64,000 nucleotides of DNA from Argopecten irradians (Eukaryota; Mollusca; Bivalvia; Pectinida; Pectinidae). The translations under genes and the position numbers were made by a program. Below, piece by piece: positions 59,601-64,000 of this stretch. The notes under the pieces are model-generated. The model saw nothing but the letters and a program-made list of their open reading frames with translations, ran no database searches and was not told the DNA's origin. The stretch is taken from positions 496,001 through 560,000 of the forward strand of contig NC_091146.1 of NCBI RefSeq assembly GCF_041381155.1, in the 5' to 3' direction. How positions within the stretch are numbered: the first letter of the stretch is position 1; each line of letters starts with the position of its first letter.

Positions 59601-62600
59601 GGAGGCTGTTCTAGATCAGGAGGGGGAGGCTGTTCTAGATCAGGAGGGGGAGGCTGTTCTAGATCAGGAGGGGGAGGCTGTTCTAGATCAGGAGGGGGAG
59701 GCTGTTCTAGATCAGGAGGGGGAGGCTGTTCTAGATCAGGAGGGGGAGGCTGTTCTAGATCAGGAGGGGGAGGCTGTTCTAGATCAGGAGGGGGAGGCTG
59801 TTCTAGATCAGGAGGGGGAGGCTGTTCTAGATCAGGAGGGGGAGGCTGTTCTAGATCAGGAGGGGGAGGCTGTTCTAGATCAGGAGGGGGAGGCTGTTCT
59901 AGATCAGGAGGGGAGTGTTCTAGGGGGAGGGGGAGGCTGTTCTAGATCAGGAGGGGGAGGCTGTTCTAGATCAGGAGGGGGGAGGCTGTTCTAGATCAGG
60001 AGGGGGAGGCTGTTCTAGATCAGGAGGGGGAGGCTGTTCTAGATCAGGAGGGGGAGGCTGTTCTAGATCAGGAGGGGGGAGGCTGTTCTAGATCAGGAGG
60101 GGGAGGCTGTTCTAGATCAGGAGGGGGAGGCTGTTCTAGATCAGGAGGGGGAGGCTGTTCTAGATCAGGAGGGGGAGGCTGTTCTAGATCAGGAGGGGGA
60201 GGCTGTTCTAGATCAGGAGGGGGAGGCTGTTCTAGATCAGGAGGGGGAGGCTGTTCTAGATCAGGAGGGGAGGCTGTTCTAGATCAGGAGGGGGAGGCTG
60301 TTCTAGATCAGGAGGGGGGAGGCTGTTCTAGATCAGGAGGGGGAGGCTGTTCTAGATCAGGAGGGGGAGGCTGTTCTAGATCAGGAGGGGGAGGCTGTTC
60401 TAGATCAGGAGGGGGAGGCTGTTCTAGATCAGGAGGGGGAGGCTGTTCTAGATCAGGAGGGGGAGGCTGTTCTAGATCAGGAGGGGGAGGCTGTTCTAGA
60501 TCAGGAGGGGGAGGCTGTTCTAGATCAGGAGGGGGAGGCTGTTCTAGATCAGGAGGGGGAGGCTGTTCTAGATCAGGAGGGGGAGGCTGTTCTAGATCAG
60601 GAGGGGGAGGCTGTTCTAGATCAGGAGGGGGAGGCTGTTCTAGATCAGGAGGGGGAGGCTGTTCTAGATCAGGAGGGGGAGGCTGTTCTAGATCAGGAGG
60701 GGGAGGCTGTTCTAGATCAGGAGGGGGGGGCTGTTCTAGATCAGGAGGGGGAGGCTGTTCTAGATCAGGAGGGGGAGGCTGTTCTAGATCAGGAGGGGGA
60801 GGCTGTTCTAGATCAGGAGGGGGAGGCTGTTCTAGATCAGGAGGGGGAGGCTGTTCTAGATCAGGAGGGGGAGGCTGTTCTAGATCAGGAGGGGGAGGCT
60901 GTTCTAGATCAGGAGGGGGAGGCTGTTCTAGATCAGGAGGGGGAGGCTGTTCTAGATCAGGAGGGGGAGGCTGTTCTAGATCAGGAGGGGGAGGCTGTTC
61001 TAGATCAGGAGGGGGAGGCTGTTCTAGATCAGGAGGGGGAGGCTGTTCTAGATCAGGAGGGGGAGGCTGTTCTAGATCAGGAGGGGGAGGCTGTTCTAGA
61101 TCAGGAGGGGGAGGCTGTTCTAGATCAGGAGGGGGAGGCTGTTCTAGATCAGGAGGGGGAGGCTGTTCTAGATCAGGAGGGGGAGGCTGTTCTAGATCAG
61201 GAGGGGGAGGCTGTTCTAGATCAGGAGGGGGAGGCTGTTCTAGATCAGGAGGGGGAGGCTGTTCTAGATCAGGAGGGGGAGGCTGTTCTAGATCAGGAGG
61301 GGGAGTGTTCTAGATCAGGAGGGGGAGGCTGTTCTAGATCAGGAGGGGGAGGCTGTTCTAGATCAGGAGGGGGAGGCTGTTCTAGATCAGGAGGGGGAGG
61401 CTGTTCTAGATCAGGAGGGGGAGGCTGTTCTAGATCAGGAGGGGGAGGCTGTTCTAGATCAGGAGGGGGAGGCTGTTCTAGATCAGGAGGGGGAGGCTGT
61501 TCTAGATCAGGAGGGGGAGGCTGTTCTAGATCAGGAGGGGGAGGCTGTTCTAGATCAGGAGGGGGAGTGTTCTAGATCAGGAGGGGGAGGCTGTTCTAGA
61601 TCAGGAGGGGGAGCTGTTCTAGATCAGGAGGGGGAGGCTGTTCTAGATCAGGAGGGGGAGGCTGTTCTAGATCAGGAGGGGGGAGGCTGTTCTAGATCAG
61701 GAGGGGGAGGCTGTTCTAGATCAGGAGGGGGAGCTGTTCTAGATCAGGAGGGGGGCTGTTCTAGATCAGGAGGGGGGCTGTTCTAGATCAGGAGGGGGAG
61801 GCTGTTCTAGATCAGGAGGGGGAGGCTGTTCTAGATCAGGAGGGGGAGGCTGTTCTAGATCAGGAGGGGGAGGCTGTTCTAGATCAGGAGGGGGAGGCTG
61901 TTCTAGATCAGGAGGGGGAGGCTGTTCTAGATCAGGAGGGGGAGGCTGTTCTAGATCAGGAGGGGGAGGCTGTTCTAGCTGTTCTAGATCAGGAGGGGGA
62001 GGCTGTTCTAGATCAGGAGGGGGAGGCTGTTCTAGATCAGGAGGGGGAGGCTTGTTCTAGATCAGGAGGGGGAGGCTGTTCTAGATCAGGAGGGGGAGGC
62101 TGTTCTAGATCAGGAGGGGGAGTATGTTCTAGATCAGGAGGGGGAGGCTGTTCTAGATCAGGAGGGGGAGGCTGTTCTAGATCAGGAGGGGGAGGCTGTT
62201 CTAGATCAGGAGGGGGAGGCTGTTCTAGATCAGGAGGGGGAGGCTGTTCTAGATCAGGAGGGGGAGGCTGTTCTAGATCAGGAGGGGGAGGCTGTTCTAG
62301 ATCAGGAGGGGGAGGCTGTTCTATGTTTCTAGATCAGGAGGGGAGGCTGTTCTAGATCAGGAGGGGAGCTGAGGGGGGAGGCTGTTCTAGATCAGGAGGG
62401 GGAGGCTGTTCTAGATCAGGAGGGGGGAGGCTGTTCTAGATCAGGAGGGGGAGGCTGTTCTAGATCAGGAGGGGGAGCTGTTCTAGATCAGGAGGGGGAG
62501 GCTGTTCTAGATCAGGAGGGGAGGCTGTTCTAGATCAGGAGGGGGAGGCTGTTCAGTTCGATCAGAGGGGGAGGCTGTTCTAGATCAGGAGGGGGAGGCT

Positions 62601-63592
62601 GTTCTAGATCAGGAGGGGGAGGCTGTTCTAGATCAGGAGGGGGAGGCTGTTCTAGATCAGGAGGGGGAGGCTGTTCTAGATCAGGAGGGGGGAGGCTGTT
62701 CTAGATCAGGAGGGGAGGCTGTTCTAGATCAGGGGGGGGAGGCTGTTCTAGATCAGGAGGGGGAGGCTGTTCTAGATCAGGAGGGGGAGGCTGTTCTAGA
62801 TAGGAGGGGGAGGCTGTTCTAGATCAGGAGGGGGAGGCTGTTCTAGATCAGGAGGGGGAGGCTGTTCTAGATCAGGAGGGGGAGGCTGTTCTAGATCAGG
62901 AGGGGGAGGTGTTTAGATCAGGAGGGGGAGGCTGTTCTAGATCAGGAGGGGGAGGCTGTTCTAGATCAGGAGGGGGAGGCTGTTCTAGATCAGGAGGGGG
63001 AGTTCTTAGATCAGGAGGGGGAGGCTGTTCTAGATCAGGAGGGGGAGGCTGTTCTAGATCAGGAGGGGGAGGCTGTTCTAGATCAGGAGGGGGAGTATGT
63101 TCTAGATCAGGAGGGGGAGGCTGTTCTAGATCAGGAGGGGGAGGCTGTTCTAGATCAGGAGGGGGGGGAGGCTGTTCTAGATCAGGAGGGGGAGGCTGTT
63201 CTAGATCAGGAGGGGGAGGCTGTTCTAGATCAGGAGGGGGAGGCTGTTCTAGATCAGGAGGGGGAGGCTGTTCTAGATCAGGAGGGGGAGGCTGTTCTAG
63301 ATCAGGAGGGGGAGGCTGTTCTAGATCAGGAGGGGGAGGCAATTGTTCTAGATCAGGAGGGGGAGGCTGTTCTAGATCAGGAGGGGGAGGCTGTTCTAGA
63401 TCAGGAGGGGGAGGCTGTTCTAGATCAGGAGGGGGAGGCTGTTCTAGATCAGGAGGGGGAGGCTGTTCTAGATCAGGAGGGGGAGGCTGTTCTAGATCAG
63501 GAAAAGAAGTTTCAATAGATGTAAAATAATCATTTAAAATTACAGCTTTATTAATTGGATGTTGTATACTGACTCCATCATGGATAATATAG
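53686..63592 (-). mobile_element. Second LINE type (CR1/L2-like), ORF split by a 24-bp minisatellite
   Basis: Minus-strand coding begins near 63590 (IHDGVSIQHPINKAVILNDYFTSIETSFPDLEQ), is interrupted by the minisatellite (63502-55553), and resumes as DPFPSMLNNMIITEQDV, PPGPDEMIPKVIK, the YRPISITSC-type motif (about 55300), FCDVSKAFDRVWH, GIPQGSIFGP (about 54910) and a catalytic site reading LFADTSIYV (about 54830), where one Asp of FADD is missing. A long C-terminal part contains NNRYQLGEN, CQLRNNASNLKYDLF and a C-x-C...ET..H...C motif, ending at TAA 53686-53688. Several frameshifts and stops interrupt it. The 5' end is truncated near 63592. The clade is uncertain; it differs from the RNase H LINE family. 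Confidence 0.7.
55553..63502. repeat. 24-bp minisatellite, about 330 units, inside LINE coding sequence
   Basis: The unit is GCTGTTCTAGATCAGGAGGG plus GGAG. Because 24 is a multiple of three, local runs stay open in several frames: PPPPDLEQ on the minus strand (for example 62896-63342), SRSGGGGC or DQEGEAVL on the plus strand. At both edges the minus-strand octapeptide continues in frame into the flanking LINE ORF (TSFPDLEQP at 63.50 kb, PPDPFPSM at 55.55 kb). Units are very uniform, with G-run length variants, 2-4-base losses (GGTGTT, GAGTATG) and a few scrambled spots (about 57200, 59010-59040, 59920, 62325-62370, 62555). It is not a real protein-coding gene. Confidence 0.95.
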
Positions 63593-64000
63593 AGGTTGTC
63601 CGTATATCATAGTCAAACGCCTATGAAACAACTGAAAACTACACGATACCGGTCTGGATATACTAGCACAAGGACATTTTGTGATAAAAAGCGTAGTGCT
63701 AAAATTGACTTTGAACTGTTCAAAATAAGTTTACTCATAAGGCTCTTTGTTAAATATATTTCTAAGACTTCACAATAGCTAGTATTCCTATTGTTAATAT
63801 TAACAATGTATATAATTACAGTCCGGAAGTCCAGCTTTACTGTAAATGTCAACATTGATCAATTCTTTGTCGTATAGGTATAACAACTCAGCTAACCTGT
63901 CCATTATATTACGTAATATGATTATCATATTAGTCAACTGGTCATCTTCAGATTGCCTCAGTCTAATTTACCACCTATAGATAAGCGACATCTGTCAATC
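63593..64000. other. Unique flank with 65-bp repeat copy
   Basis: 63594-63658 is the second copy of the repeat at about 47430-47495 and directly adjoins the truncated LINE. The remainder is AT-rich; I see no exon. Short open frames on both strands overlap each other and look like chance. Confidence 0.45.

Noticed and set aside
55530-63529. Long open frames in the 24-bp array (Gly/Ser-rich on plus, Pro-rich on minus)
   Set aside because: They arise because 24 is a multiple of three; frames break at every G-run indel and there is no independent coding signal. The only coding context is the host LINE.

Overview
The window looks like nuclear DNA of a metazoan, most probably a bivalve mollusc. 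The genes are broken by GT-AG introns, there are tRNA-derived SINEs and APE-type LINEs, and the tandem-unit elements opening with ACAAGAGGCCC are of a type I associate from memory with bivalve genomes. Species assignment is inference. Nothing bacterial or phage-like is present.

0-18.2 kb holds three protein genes among interspersed elements. A plus-strand gene (exons from 2298 to about 9489) resembles the DUF6589 family with a C2H2 finger. It converges on a minus-strand RecQ-like helicase (13276 to 10982) with a full set of helicase motifs. The RecQ gene is head to head, across about 480 bp, with a plus-strand PIF1-like helicase (13759 to 18148) whose C-terminal part is not found. All three carry small frameshifts, and one DUF6589-like exon is split by a 1.28-kb element, so the copies are either decaying or affected by assembly indels.

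Elements with matched ends recur at 1-1645, 2508-3947, 4404-5684, 21749-23323, 24013-24472 and 46640-47222. Each has a 5' hairpin, a core of 146-161 bp tandem units, a GGAC/CGCACGG-rich tract and a 3' hairpin followed by CTAA. Their architecture is that of non-autonomous Helitron/Helentron-type elements. Other insertions are two tRNA-derived SINEs, a 5'-truncated LINE with a 227-bp target duplication, a 2.9-kb element with 16-bp terminal inverted repeats, and inside it a 1-kb TTAA-flanked hairpin.

26.95-45.49 kb is a nearly homogeneous 67-bp satellite (about 277 monomers) abutting a truncated LINE. 45.5-47.7 kb has one fibrinogen-related exon on the minus strand and repeat debris. 47.74-53.45 kb is a nearly full-length but dead LINE (gag-like ORF1; endonuclease, reverse transcriptase and RNase H in ORF2). 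From 63.59 down to 53.69 kb on the minus strand lies a second type of LINE, whose ORF is interrupted by about 8 kb of a 24-bp minisatellite (55.55-63.50 kb) apparently grown in frame from the LINE's own coding sequence (octapeptide PPPPDLEQ).

Apart from the three helicase/DUF6589-like genes and the fibrinogen-like exon, I see no host genes. Most of the window is repeat, and indels in homopolymers or short repeats are frequent.
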